Source: Cheiracanthium punctorium (Eukaryota; Arthropoda; Arachnida; Araneae; Cheiracanthiidae). Taken from it: a stretch of DNA of 64,000 bases. The DNA lies in NCBI GenBank assembly GCA_038373885.1, contig JAWZYV010013532.1:186001-250000 (forward strand), in the 5' to 3' direction. The translations under genes and the position numbers were made by a program. The notes beneath the pieces are model-generated. The model was given only the letters and a program-made list of their open reading frames with translations. It ran no database searches and had not been told where the DNA came from. Below, piece after piece: positions 44,865-56,426 of this stretch. How positions within the stretch are numbered: position 1 is the first letter of the stretch; every line of letters begins with the position of its first letter.

Positions 44865-45174
44865 CAACGATTTTTTTTTTTCATCTTACGCTACAGGAAC
44901 AGGGGAAAATTTTTTAAGAGTGGGATAAAAGTGAAAAAAGTGTCGGGGAATGTCAAAAGTGCAATTCGCAAGACAATCTCAACTACCTGAGTGTATTCTC
45001 AAAGGTATTTTAGAAGCAAAGAGAAAATTCTAGAAGCAGCACAAAAATTTAGTTCGGGATCCAAATCCAAACGGCCGAAAAGTCAATGTGGCCAATTGGA
45101 AGAGTTTGCAAGGCACTTCTGCATGCAAATGGTTGCATGAAGCAAGAGCATCCAACATTCTAATATCTGTGCCC

Positions 45175-45395
45175 CATCATGGCCGAGTGGATAAGACACT
45201 GGAGATGATAGGCGGCTGAAGTGTGAAGGTCCCGCGTTTGGGCCTACCATGCCGCTGTCGATCTAACTATCTGGAGTTTTTCCCGATGGTTTTCGCCATA
45301 TTTAACGTGAATACGCGTCTGAGCCTCTGAAAAAATCCTCCGACGAAGGCAACCGCCTCAGAATGCAGATACCTCTAGTATAGGCTTGCCACATA
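45175..45395 (+). repeat. tRNA-derived SINE (shared with copy A)
   Basis: Head CATGGCCGAGTGGATAAGAC and B-box-like GCGTTTGGGCC, with body GTCGATCTAACTATCTGGAG. It is orthologous in position to 19950-20165. Confidence 0.7.
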
Positions 45396-45426
45396 ACATC
45401 ATATAACACATAACTCCAATTTCTGG

Positions 45427-45640
45427 AGGCCCGACGAGTGGCTGAGCGCATAGCGGTCGGAACTGGGAGAAGAAAAGTGCCTGGTTCAAACTCAGGTCGC
45501 GTCGGTCAATCTAGCCGTTCGGAGTCTTACGCAGTTTTCTAATAAATATGGATTAAGACCCCTCAGAAAAAAAACCACGTAGTGCACCCCTTACTCAGCC
45601 TAGCTTCCTCATGTAGATAATTGTTCCTATTACCAAAATA
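45427..45640 (+). repeat. tRNA-derived SINE (shared with copy A)
   Basis: GAGTGGCTGAGCGCATAGCG and GGTTCAAACTC, with tail AAATAAAATAAAATT. It corresponds to 20207-20415. Confidence 0.7.
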
Positions 45641-45977
45641 AAATAAAATTAAGCAATTACTGCAGTGCTCTTATTCTGGCAGAAAAATTTGGAATGCAAA
45701 ATTTTCAGGCTTCGGCAGGTTAGCTAGAAAAATTCATAAAATGGAAGCTGACGCATTTCACATTCGAGAAAATCTGGAAGAAAGAATAACGGGAAGGCGA
45801 AAAATGAAACAACTGACTCATTTTGATTTTCTTGAAACCTAATTTTATTGTATTGCTTGTTTTTACTACCTTTTTTTAAGGTAACTTAAAATAATTTTTT
45901 GTGAATAATAAAATAATATAATGATAAAAGTAACATCTTTAAACAAGCCAATATATCAAGAAAAATATTAACAGTCC

Positions 45978-47010
45978 CAGTGGCGGCCCGTGGTCAAAAC
46001 TGTTAGTGCAGCCGGAAGCATATGACCCCCCCCCTTCCTCCGGACAGGAATGGAAAATCTTTGTTATTGAATTCGAAAGCTGGCGGATTAAGCCCTCACC
46101 GAGGAAAAAAAAAGAAATTACATAAAAAATGTAAGAGATCCTATTTTACTTCCATAAAATGGACATAAATTTCAAGCAGCCGCTCTTATCCTCAAAATTG
46201 CATTATTCCGTGTCTGATTCGAAGTTTCCTTAGAATTTTCTTTTGTAACGATAACTTGAGAAGAAAAGAAAACTTACTCATTTTTTATAAGTCAAATCAA
46301 TCCTCCTTTCTTTTAAACTTGCGAATCGGTCAGTGATGCCCTCTTAAAAGGGCGTTGTTTTAATTCAGATATCAATAATTTTAAAAGCTCTTTAAAATTT
46401 CCCATGTTTAAAGAATTTTCTCGTCGCCATGTCCTCTAAATGCTAGTTCTTGCTTACTTAAAAATAATACTGCTTTGATGGGTAATTGTCCATTCATAAG
46501 CGTCTATTCAGGCGTACCTTCTTGATAAATTCAGCAATATAAAGTCGAGAGTTTGCAGAACATATATTCTCCTTACCTCCTCCCTCACTTCTCGAGCCAA
46601 TCAGTGGGTCGAATTCACCGCGCTCTTTCAAGTGCTGCCGACGTTTGAAAATCTTTGATGAGCTGAGTCTTAGCTGCGTATCCCCATTATAGCCTATGCC
46701 GGAGGAACTGCTTACGTAATCGTTGTCATGGCAACGGTGCTGCCAATTTTCTTATCAGCGCTCTGGGCTGAACCAAAGATTTTCCCAATGGAATTGCGGG
46801 AAGATAAAAGTGCTTTTTTTCTGAATGAGCGATCCGGCCACAATACGGTTTTTTTTTTTTTTTTTTTGAGATTTTTTTTAATTTACTGTAGGAATTCCAT
46901 AATTCTAATCTGAATTTAGGAAAATTAGTAGAATAAATTATTTTAAAGTATGTGCTGATAATTTCAAGTGCAGCCCGGCTGTACTTGCTATATCCCACGA
47001 GCCGCCACTG
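45978..47010. mobile_element. hAT element, 1,033 bp, perfect 8-bp TSD, empty site known
   Basis: The left end is CAGTGGCGGCCCGTGGTC. The right end, reverse-complemented, is CAGTGGCGGCTCGTGGGA. Octamer AACAGTCC lies at 45970-45977 and 47011-47018. Copy A shows the uninterrupted site near 20757-20775 (TCACAGTCCTAAGAATG). The 90-residue ORF inside is not recognised. Confidence 0.93.
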
Positions 47011-47044
47011 AACAGTCCTAAGAATGTAAAGTGTACAGGGTTGG

Positions 47045-47235
47045 TGATGGTGCTGTAGGATTACGGTCAGTTATCTGCACATGGAATCTAAGCCGATGGG
47101 TGGGGTGCACTTTGTGGGGGTCTTTCTAAGGGGTCTCAACCCTTATTTACTCGGGTTTTAGTTTCGGAGGAAAGCACGGAAAACTCCGAACAGTTAGGTC
47201 GGCGGACGCGAACTGGTTTTGAACAAGGCACCTTT
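47045..47235 (-). repeat. tRNA-derived SINE, minus strand (shared with copy A)
   Basis: It corresponds to 20805-20985: TTACGGTCAGTTATCTGCAC at the left and GCGAACTGGTTTTGAACAAG at the head end. Confidence 0.6.
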
Positions 47236-47459
47236 CAAAGTGTAAAGGGGAATGTAATTCTTTTACAAATAGGACGATTTTTCACCAAGAATATTTACAC
47301 CAATACTTATTGAATCCTTGTGGACTAAACATAATTTCTCTATTTACAAAAATGATAGAGCTTTTATTTTTAAACAGAAAGAGGGGCAAATTTTATTGAC
47401 TCGCTATCGCCACAGTGGGTGGAGCACAGTTCCCAGTTTTATTTGTACAGTGGAACCTG

Positions 47460-47606
47460 TCTAATGGGACTATTCTTGGGAAGAACAAAACTGGCCACCT
47501 TACAAAGGTGGTAAAGTGTGGGGGTTGTAAAGCGAAATTGCATTAAAGTTGTCACTATAGACAGACGATCTCTTTACCAAGGTGTTCACTTTAGCAGGTT
47601 CCACCG
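47460..47606. mobile_element. TA-flanked MITE (shared with copy A)
   Basis: TA-CAGTGGAACCTGTCTAATG at the left, and TA-CGGTGGAACCTGCTAAAG reverse-complemented at the right. It is the same insertion as 21972-22130. Confidence 0.75.
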
Positions 47607-48699
47607 TATCTGCATGGACGACAGCACACTGATACGGGGAAAAAAATCTTCTGTTGCTCTCTCCATTTTATAGGGGACGGAGTTTGCGGTTTAGTGCAGA
47701 AATCTTTTATCGGTAAACCCCGATTTGCCATTAAAAAGTCGTAAAATTCGCGACGAGAATGCCCTCTTACCCACTGCAGTCACGTTAGACGCAGCGGCAA
47801 ACAGCATCGGCCTTAAGTGATGCTGAAGCATGGACGAACAATCCAACCCTCCGCAATTTGTACAGCTTTCATTCTTTCAACTGCTCTCATAAGTTGTCTA
47901 CACCACCCATACGTAGAGGTACAAATCCTTATTATAAAAGTAAAACATATTCTAAGATATCAGACAAAGTTAGAACCTGGCAATGTATAGCTGGTCTGGT
48001 TTTAAAAAAGAAAGCTCAAATTGTAAATAGCAATTGAGGTTGGTTTACTAGTCCTCACAGAAAAGGATGGGAATTACTTAATCTGGAAAATTTAATGCCA
48101 TCCTAAAATGCGAAAATGTATGCTGTGAACATTGTACATTGCACGGTGGCTGTGAAATGGGTTCAATAATGCATTTAGCAATTATACTCTGTACACACTA
48201 AAATGTTAATGGGTAGGGCCCGCGAACAACAACATGAATAAAGGTCGTTGCTGATTAGCCACGTCTTGTCGTCACTACTGTGGTTAAGGGTAAGGCTACA
48301 TTTTTCTGGCGAAATTTACGACTTTTAATGAACAGTCGGAATCTACCAACGAACGATTAATGTCTTAAACTGAAAACCCTGTTCCCACACATAATGGAGA
48401 GAGCAACGGAACATTTTTTTCCCGTATCAGTCCCGTCGTCCGTTGAAACGCATAAAACACGTGGCTTATAAGCATCGGCCTTAACTTGATTGGTATAGAG
48501 CGCACGATAGCTCTGCACCCCCCCCCCCTTCCGAGTTTTCGTTCGACGGTTCTTGTAGCAGACAACATACTTATTTAGTTGTGATATACCATGTCTAATT
48601 ATACATTGGTAGAAAAAGTATTGGGGAATCAATGTATCAACCTAATGAAAAAACGGAGCCCCCCCAGATGGTTTCTCTGGATCCGCCCCTGCTTGGGAG

Positions 48700-51211
48700 G
48701 GGGTGAAATTTTGACAAAGGGATGTTCAGGTGTTATTGATCATAGTCAAATTATTCGATTGGTAAGAAATTAATTTCCATTTTTACCAATGTATTTAAGT
48801 AACAACATTAAAAATTAATAATTAAAAAACAATATTGTAAATTGTATAGGAATTTTAGTGTGATTTTAGCTTTCATATTTCTTGGATAACTTAAAAATTA
48901 ACTGATTTCTCTACTTGCTGTTTACATTAATGAGGTTTCAAAAGAGTTGCTCATTTAATTATGTTTCCGATATTCCTATAATGCAGCTGACGCTCAAATA
49001 GATTTTCTTTTCTTTTTTTTAAAGAAAGTTATTTTTAATTATTTAAATATTACAAACGATTTTATATAATAAACACTTACATTTTTTTTGTAAATATTTC
49101 TTTTCAAATCCAAATTTTGTGGGAGGGGGCAAGGGGGGGGGATCGCACCCTCCCGACCCCAGTATGGGAAATTTGAAGTAAATTATGCAATTAATTCAAG
49201 AATTGTTCAAATTTGTCTTAGATTATGCAAAATCACATCTAAATTACGCAAATATTTATATGGATTTTGGTAAAATGTAAACCACTGGGAGACCTGCAAG
49301 GGTCGATGACTATTGAGCTGCAGTTTCTGATTAAAAAAATTGCTTGTCGGTTTCCCATCGACGAAATTGCCCGTCTAGATCACCTCTATGCATGAATAAA
49401 AATTCATCTATTGCAGAAAATCAAAAGTGCTCTTGCCGATGTCTTAATTCGATGAGTCGGTGAGTTAACGATGAGTGGATGAACGCCCATGCAGAAAACG
49501 AGCAGTCATTGCTACTAGGGTAAGGGCAAGAGGGGTCAACCTCGCCCCGCCAAAAAAAAAAAAAAAAAAAGCAAGAAAATTCAAGTGTTAGAGCTATTTT
49601 AAAATGGTATTTTTCCCCAGTCAGAAACATTTTCTCCCCCCATCCAAGTATTGCATGCTAATTTACGGCAATGCCTGTGGAAGAGCGGGGTGTGTCTCAA
49701 AGTTGTTTAAGCCTTTTTCCCTCGGGGGGAGAGGGGACTCCCTCCTTCTAACTTGTCTGGCTGGTTTAATATTTGTTTAAAATTTAATGAAACATCCCTT
49801 TTTTACTTTTAACTGCAATATATGTCTCCCCTCCCCCCACCCTAAAAAAATGGACACTTTAAGTTAACATGGGTGCGCGTTTTTATTTGAAGGGAAATAG
49901 AATGAAATAAAGTTAGGACTGTGTTCGTCACTTTTAATGAAGGATCCAGGGGCGGTACCAAGCGCTCCCACAAAAGGACTTTGTAGCTATAAAGTAAGCA
50001 AAATAATATTTGGCAATATGATCATTTCCTAAATTTAAAAATATTATGCAGTAAAAATTATAGTAAATTATATTATTTAAAGAATGCTTTATGCCACATT
50101 TTATTTGAAATTATTCTACAAATTTATACAAAAGATTTAATGTCTGTATTGTTTGAGAATTACTCAGAATACTCTGTGAATTTGTCTTCTAGAGTAATTT
50201 AAATTTCCAAACATTTTTGTACATATTTTTATAAAATAATTTAAAATGAAAATATTTATATAATGCTTTATCAATGTATTTGGACAGTGAAATGGGGTTG
50301 TTTTGTTGAAGACAGAAGCAGGAAACGAAATGACTGCATATACAAACAAGTTATCCGCTCTTATATTAAACGAGGAATGTTTGTGTGTGGGTGTGTATGC
50401 CTCAGCGATCTCGAAAACTGCTCTAAGGATTCATTTTTAATTTCGTACCTGGGGTTGTTTTGGGCCCCTGAAACGATTGAGCTAGGTCACGTGATCGAAA
50501 AAACTTTAAAACGCTCAAAATTTAAAATTTTTGGATGGTAGCGCCATCTATTGAGCGTTTGAAAAACCACACTTGATGCAATCTTCCTAAAAGGGACGCT
50601 CAAATAAGTTTCGGGCGGATTAAAAAATACACGTCATCGATATATAATAGTAAATATTAATTTCACAAAGAAGCAAAATAAATAGAACTTGATATTCATT
50701 ACACAGACAAATAAATATTTTAGTAACTAGATATATTACACCTTTCAGCTACATAAATTTGTTTAGAATTAAAAAGTTATTTTTACTTCAAAATATCCTC
50801 CTGGCAACCAACGAAAGAATAAGAGAAAAGAATCTTCGTTGCCATCCCTGCAAGCACCTTGATGGAATGTACGTAAATAATTTAATTATTTTTAATTCAT
50901 AGTTATTAATACAAAATTATTCGTAAATCTTATGTGAAAAATTGCCTGAATTTATTACAATTATCCTTTTGTAACTAACGTAAAGCTAAATATATTTTCG
51001 CGTATATACTAAAACAAAGATTTTTCAAGTATTTTATTGATCCATATGATGCGAATTTCAAAAGTGCATAAAAGTTTCAGCTTAGCCGAATAATTTAAAT
51101 GAAAATGACACCCTTTTCAGTCATTCACAGTAAGAAAAAAGATCCCCTGACGTAACATGAAATTCCATTTCTTTTCTTTTTTTAAAAAAATAACGGCACT
51201 CGGTTGAATTC

Positions 51212-51257
<46 letters not shown>

Positions 51258-52850
51258 GGACAACCGTTTATAATGAAACGATCTTTGAAACTCCGATGAA
51301 AAAAATTTATAATGATACAATCGATTCCTAAATTGGGCTCGCAGCCGATATTCAAATTAATTTTGCAGGTGATCAGCCATCAGTTTAGTTTTCATTCACT
51401 GCAGTTGATGATTTCAACTCATTTATTTTATCATCGTATGGACAACGTTTGAAAAGTTGCGGGCAGAACTTTACGATATTAGCGAACTCCTGGGCCTGAC
51501 TTCAGGATGTTAGCGAAATCGCGGGCCGTGTAATTCGGATTTATATGGAAGTTTGAATGTTTTATATAGGTTTAATACAGGGTTTTGACTTGTTCTGCGG
51601 GCTGGTCCAAAAGCCATGGCGGGCCCCATCCGGAAGTTGCCCATATGTGGAAGCAGTAAATTGGGAGGCTGAAATCTGGTTACTACGATTTTTTCTAATA
51701 AATGTTCGATTCTTATTTAGACGTGGATTAGACTGTGTTGTGTACTATCATTAAACTAAAGGATAAAGGCCTTTGTGGAGACAATTACAGCGGGTGATAC
51801 AATGTCTACACTCAGAATATTTAACATTTACCCACTTAAAATCAAATAACTTCATATTCAATTTTTATTATATATCGAAATTCGAATTGTATAATCTGCA
51901 GAAACATTTCGTATTCGAAACATTTCGTTTGGTATCAACATCCTCTCCTATACCCAAGCTTAATGCATAGAAAACCATTTTATTTTTGAAAAAAAAAAAA
52001 GTTAAACTGGGTAGTAATTTAGAAAAGCTATCTTAAGCGAATTGGAATCGTAATTTTCCCTCCAAAGCCGGATAACCGTGACTTCAATGTAACGTCAATG
52101 TCACTTGCTAGATAATTCTGACACTCAAATGATTAGCTTTTTTTACTCTCTTAAATGAAATAGAGCTGAAAATACCAAGGAAGAAAAAAAAAAAAAAAAC
52201 GCTTAAAAATCAGGGAACGGGTGGATTATCAGATTTTTTCTTTTTCTTTTTTTCTCCTTTTTTTTTAGATAATTATGATAATTTTCAGGCTGATCGCACC
52301 AACGAACCGTGTAAATTTTAAGTTATTAGACAATATATTTTTAAACTGTTTGGATTAATGATGTAAAAGTTTTATTTTGAGTGGTTGAACTGGAATTGTG
52401 ACAGAGTCAGGGATCAGCGTAACTATATAGGAACGATGTATTTTTGATTTATTCGAGGTTAGAAGTCCATTTTCTTCAGTCCATCCATTTGTTCTATTAT
52501 TGTCAACGTTTAAGTAGTTGTTAGAGTTATTATAAAAGAATATTTTTGATCTTTCTGTTTTTGATTTCATGATTTCGAAGAGTCCTTTTGTACTAATAAT
52601 TTAAATTGCGTTACACTTTTTCTTTTCTTAAGCGTGAGTTTATAAAATAAAATTATGTTTAAAGCATATTTAGGTAAGATTATACTTTTATGGCATCTAT
52701 ATTTATGTATCTATAAGATTGAATTTACGTTTGTAGAATTTGTTTATGCAAGATGCATTTTCTTTGAATTAGAAAAAAATAAGTATTTTATGTTTGAATT
52801 TTGAAGCACTATAGAGAAATTTGCAATTTCAATCGTAAAGAATTATCATC
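48700..52850. other. sparse AT-rich stretch, no gene seen
   Basis: I find no domain-bearing ORF. Visible items are G/C runs with a hAT-like look at 49125-49165, a solo hAT-type end CAGGGGCGGTACCAAGCG at 49947, a (CGCC)ATCTATTGAGCG block near 50541, a CAGGGTTTTGACTTGTTCTG hAT-type end near 51579, and long poly-T at 51213-51253. Confidence 0.5.
51213..51253 (+). repeat. poly-T tract, ~40 bases
   Basis: An uninterrupted T run. The other large homopolymer in the window is the A-run at about 41633-41668. Confidence 0.9.
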
Positions 52851-52864
52851 ATAGATGTATTATA

Positions 52865-53850
52865 AAGACGTAAATGCATGAAAATGTAGCTCAAAAACGA
52901 GCTGTGGAAACATTTGATCACCGGCAGCAGCACTTGGCCCAAATGTGTGAACGTGCAGTTCAAACACAAGCAGATGAAACAGATGATTAGTATTTGGAAG
53001 GAGAACGACATAGAACAGCTAGACGTCAACAAATACTTCGGGTAAACAGTCTAAGTATCTACAAAGCTGCCACAAATGTGGATACTTACTATCATAGTTG
53101 AAAACTTTTTAACATGGATTGCATTCACCGTGGAGCTTTGCATTTTTCTGGAGAGTAAAAACAAAAATTAACCGAAACCATTTTGGGGACTGTAAGATTG
53201 ATGTAGGAAATTCCGAATTTCCTAATGAATTGGTGTGGTTGTTTCTTCGATGTCACCCACATTTCAAAGAATTTCATAAAAGAACTCGAAATTTGAAAGC
53301 ACACTTTACAATGGCTTTGTTCACAGTATATGACGAGAGAAACTATTAACGATTTTGGTGTGTACTGCTACGTTGCGAACAATGTATAACAGACTTGATG
53401 AATTTTTTTATAAACTCATTCATCTGACAGTTCAACCAACTCAAATTCTTGATGCTGAATTTGAACGTCCTCAATATGGACAGATATATTTCTGAAGTAA
53501 TGAAGACGCTGTTAGTGAATGCATCGCCCAAGATCTTCGCTGATATGCTACAGAAGGAAAGGAGGCATCTTACGTTAAGCTACTTTTTGCTCAACTCTGA
53601 TGGCACCGACCATCGAATATTTAGCATCCCTCTTCAAAACAAAGTATATGCCATTGTAACATTGAATGCCGACCAAAGCTTACCTGATAATGTATGAGTG
53701 ATCCGACAGCGATGAAAATCTTTGGCAACCATGAAGATTATTGATACGTGCCAAGGCATTTACGCACTCATTATTTTACACTTAAGGAGCCTTTAGATTC
53801 TGAGCATGGCTCGGTAACCTGGTACTTTATTTACTTATGCAAGAATTACC
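52865..53850 (+). pseudogene. Helitron protein remnant (Helitron-like N-terminal region)
   Basis: Several frames together resemble the start of a Helitron Rep/helicase. There is a repeated-arginine leader (QKRAVETFDHRQQHLAQMCE; ERHRTARRQQ), then FNMDCIHRGALHFSGE, and FPNELVWLF plus HFKEFHKRTRNLKAHFTMAL. A later piece reads YDERNY and ILDAEFERPQYGQIYF. The cysteine of the usual C-x-x-CGALHF motif is altered (HRGALHF), and many stops are present. Rep and helicase motifs and Helitron ends were not found. Confidence 0.6.
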
Positions 53851-53869
53851 TTAGAAGATAAAAAAGGGT

Positions 53870-53925
53870 GCCCCACCAGTGGCATAGCGCTAGCGCTTTG
53901 AACTGGAAGACGGAAGGTGCCTGGT
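53870..53925 (+). repeat. SINE head fragment
   Basis: CCCCACCAGTGGCATAGCGC and GGAAGGTGCCTGGT match the head of the 39108/20207 family. It is cut by a hAT-like end, CAGGGCCTCCGAGAGAAATT, at about 53929. Confidence 0.5.
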
Positions 53926-55242
53926 CCCAGGGCCTCCGAGAGAAATTTTATTAGGTGGGGCGAAAATCTTCCCGGTCCCTTTCGTAAAGCCACGACGCAC
54001 ATTGGGGCAGGAGCGCTCAAAACCTGGCAAAAAATAAAACGTTATGTAAACATTTTTCTGTCTAACCCTTCAACAGACCACTAACCCAAGAACAATAAAA
54101 CGGTGTTCTTATGTCAATAAACTCGCCCTCCAACCCGTACAGAGGCTCAGTTTCAGCGAATTATTTGTTGAGAACACATGAGCGTTGTTTCAGTGTTTTT
54201 CAAAGTGATTTTTGTAGAGTGTTCTAGTCTTAAATGTCGTATAATTAAAATACTATGCTATGGAAGCTTCAAGTTCAGGTATGTAGGTATAATCTAGTAC
54301 ACTAATAATTTTGTACTTAAGTGTATTTGATTAATAGAAATAGGTTGAGAAAGAATGATCAGTGAAATTTTAGAAATTAAAATAATATTTCAAAATATTG
54401 ATATAATTAGTTATGTTCCCAAAGAGTCCCAGCATCCAATCTTGTTTTGTGGAATAAGTATTTATGAGAACATTATATAACCGTTTCCTTTTTTTGCTAC
54501 TTTCTTAGTTACAGGCTATGTTTTAAACTCGAGTAGTGCCTAAATAAGAAAAATCTTCATTGAATGTTCACATTTCAATTTCAGTTTTATATTTCAGGAA
54601 CGAGTTTTAATACTTTGTTTATGACAAGAAGAGAGCTTCTTGACATTATGAAAAGTTCTAGAAGCAGAATAATACAAGAACAATTCAATTTTTTAACGAT
54701 CTAAAACGAAGACTGTCGCGTTTTAAATCGCAATATAAATCTCGTTGGATTAAAGCACGCAGGATAAAAGAAAAATTTCAAAAAAGCAATAAAGAGTGGT
54801 TAGACGCATCAGTTTCCTTCATAAAGTCTACGGAAACTAAACGGGGATGCCCAGAAGTTCCATTTCAATCATGTTTGGAGCGAACAAAACGGCAAAAAAC
54901 GAAAGTTTTAAGAAATGAGACACCGGTATCTGTTTTAACTTACGCCACCCAAATGGGTTTAAGAGCAGAAGGACAGCCACAGGCCTCAAAACTTCTTAAA
55001 GAAGTTACAACAACAAGTCCGAAACGTGCGAGCAAATATACAAAAGCATACAAAAATCACTTTAACGACAGCAGCTCGTCAGGGAAAATGCTTTAGCTGT
55101 TTTGGTTGATGCCAAATTATCTCGGCACCAATACAATACTGTAAGGAAAAGTGCCCCAGAAACATTTCCTCCATATAAAACAGTTCAAGCTGCCAAAAAG
55201 CTTTGTTATCCTAAAAATATAGAAGTGACAGATACCTGTGCT

Positions 55243-55292
55243 AAGTCCCGGGATTTACTCCGCATTTTTGCACATGTAAACGGGCCCTTAGT
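55243..55292 (+). repeat. MITE-terminus fragment inside the Transib ORF
   Basis: TTTACTCCGCATTTTTGCAC followed by ATGTAAACGGGCCC matches, reverse-complemented, the ends of the MITE at 37897-38117. It keeps the reading frame open. It replaces the stretch expected between VTDTCAK and KWGFDG. Confidence 0.55.
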
Positions 55293-55776
55293 TTCAAAGT
55301 GGGGCTTTGATGGATCCTCAGGACATAGTTCATACAAACAAGCATTTCTCGATACTGAAGCAAGTGATTCGGCTGTATTTATTACGTGCTTAGTTCCGCT
55401 TCGCCTCATCTGTAATAAAATCCTTTTATGGCAAAATCCACGTCCTGCTTCGACAAGATATTGTAGACCTTTAAAAATACAGTTCATAAAAAAATCTACC
55501 CAATCATCCATCGCCGAAAAAAATCAAGTAGATGAACAAATTAAGCATGTTAAGAAAAGTCGTGTGATTATTACAGAAAGACAAGTAGAAGTGAGTCATG
55601 ATTTAATTTTTTCAATGGTGGATGGCAAAGTATGCAACGCTCTGACTGAAACCACTTCCACACAAAAATGCTATATTTGCGGAGCAACCTCTAAATAATT
55701 TAATAATATTGATGAAATGATATCAAGAAGTATAAACACTGAAAACTTAGGGTTTGAATTATCTATCTTACACGGG

Positions 55777-56426
55777 TGGATTCGCATGTTTGAATGCCTT
55801 CTACACTTGGCCTATAAATTACCATTAAAGAAATGGGAAGCTTGCGGAAAAGACAGAGAAATAGTGGCCCACAGTAAAACTCGGATTCAGAAAGAATTTA
55901 AGGAAAGGTGTGGTCTGATTGTTGACAAACCAAAACCAGGATTCGGTAGCTCAAACGATGACAACACAGCAAGACGTTTTTTCAAAAATGCTGAACTTTC
56001 TGCCGAAATTACAAACATAGACATCACATTAATTAAAAGAATTCATATAATTATGATAGTGGTGTCTAGCGGATATGACATTGATGTTGAAAAATTCAGG
56101 GTGGATTCGCATGTTTGAATGCCTTCTACACTTGGCCTATAAATTACCATTAAAGAAATGGGAAGCTTGCGGAAAAGACAGAGAAATAGTGGCCCACAGT
56201 AAAACTCGGATTCAGAAAGAATTTAAGGAAAGGTGTGGTCTGATTGTTGACAAACCAAAACCAGGATTCGGTAGCTCAAACGATGACAACACAGCAAGAC
56301 GTTTTTTCAAAAATGCTGAACTTTCTGCCGAAATTACAAACATAGACATCACATTAATTAATAGAATTCATATAATTATGATAGTGGTGTCTAGCGGATA
56401 TGACATTGATGTTGAAAAATTCAGGA
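55777..56426 (+). repeat. 325-bp direct tandem duplication in the Transib transposase
   Basis: Units 55777-56101 and 56102-56426 appear identical except for one base (ATTAAAAGA versus ATTAATAGA, Lys to Asn). The junction lies at a GGGT / AGGG microhomology. The length is 1 mod 3, so the downstream frame shifts. Confidence 0.95.

Larger units (their letters stand above)
44340..48691. mobile_element. hAT element copy B, 4.35 kb with nested insertions
   Basis: The ends are as in copy A: CAGTGGCGGATCCACGGAGG at the left, and CAGGGGCGGATCCAGAGAAA (reverse-complemented) at the right. The flanks CATGGGGG and CTTGGGAG agree at 6 of 8 bases. The interior is collinear with copy A (19223-23248). Copy B adds a piggyBac MITE (44581) and a 1,033-bp hAT (45978). 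It lacks A's private SINE and about 0.8 kb corresponding to A 21000-21805. Confidence 0.9.

Noticed and set aside
46726..46998. 90-residue minus ORF inside a hAT
   Set aside because: It contains a lysine run from poly-T and ends in the TIR. No similarity to a transposase domain could be seen.
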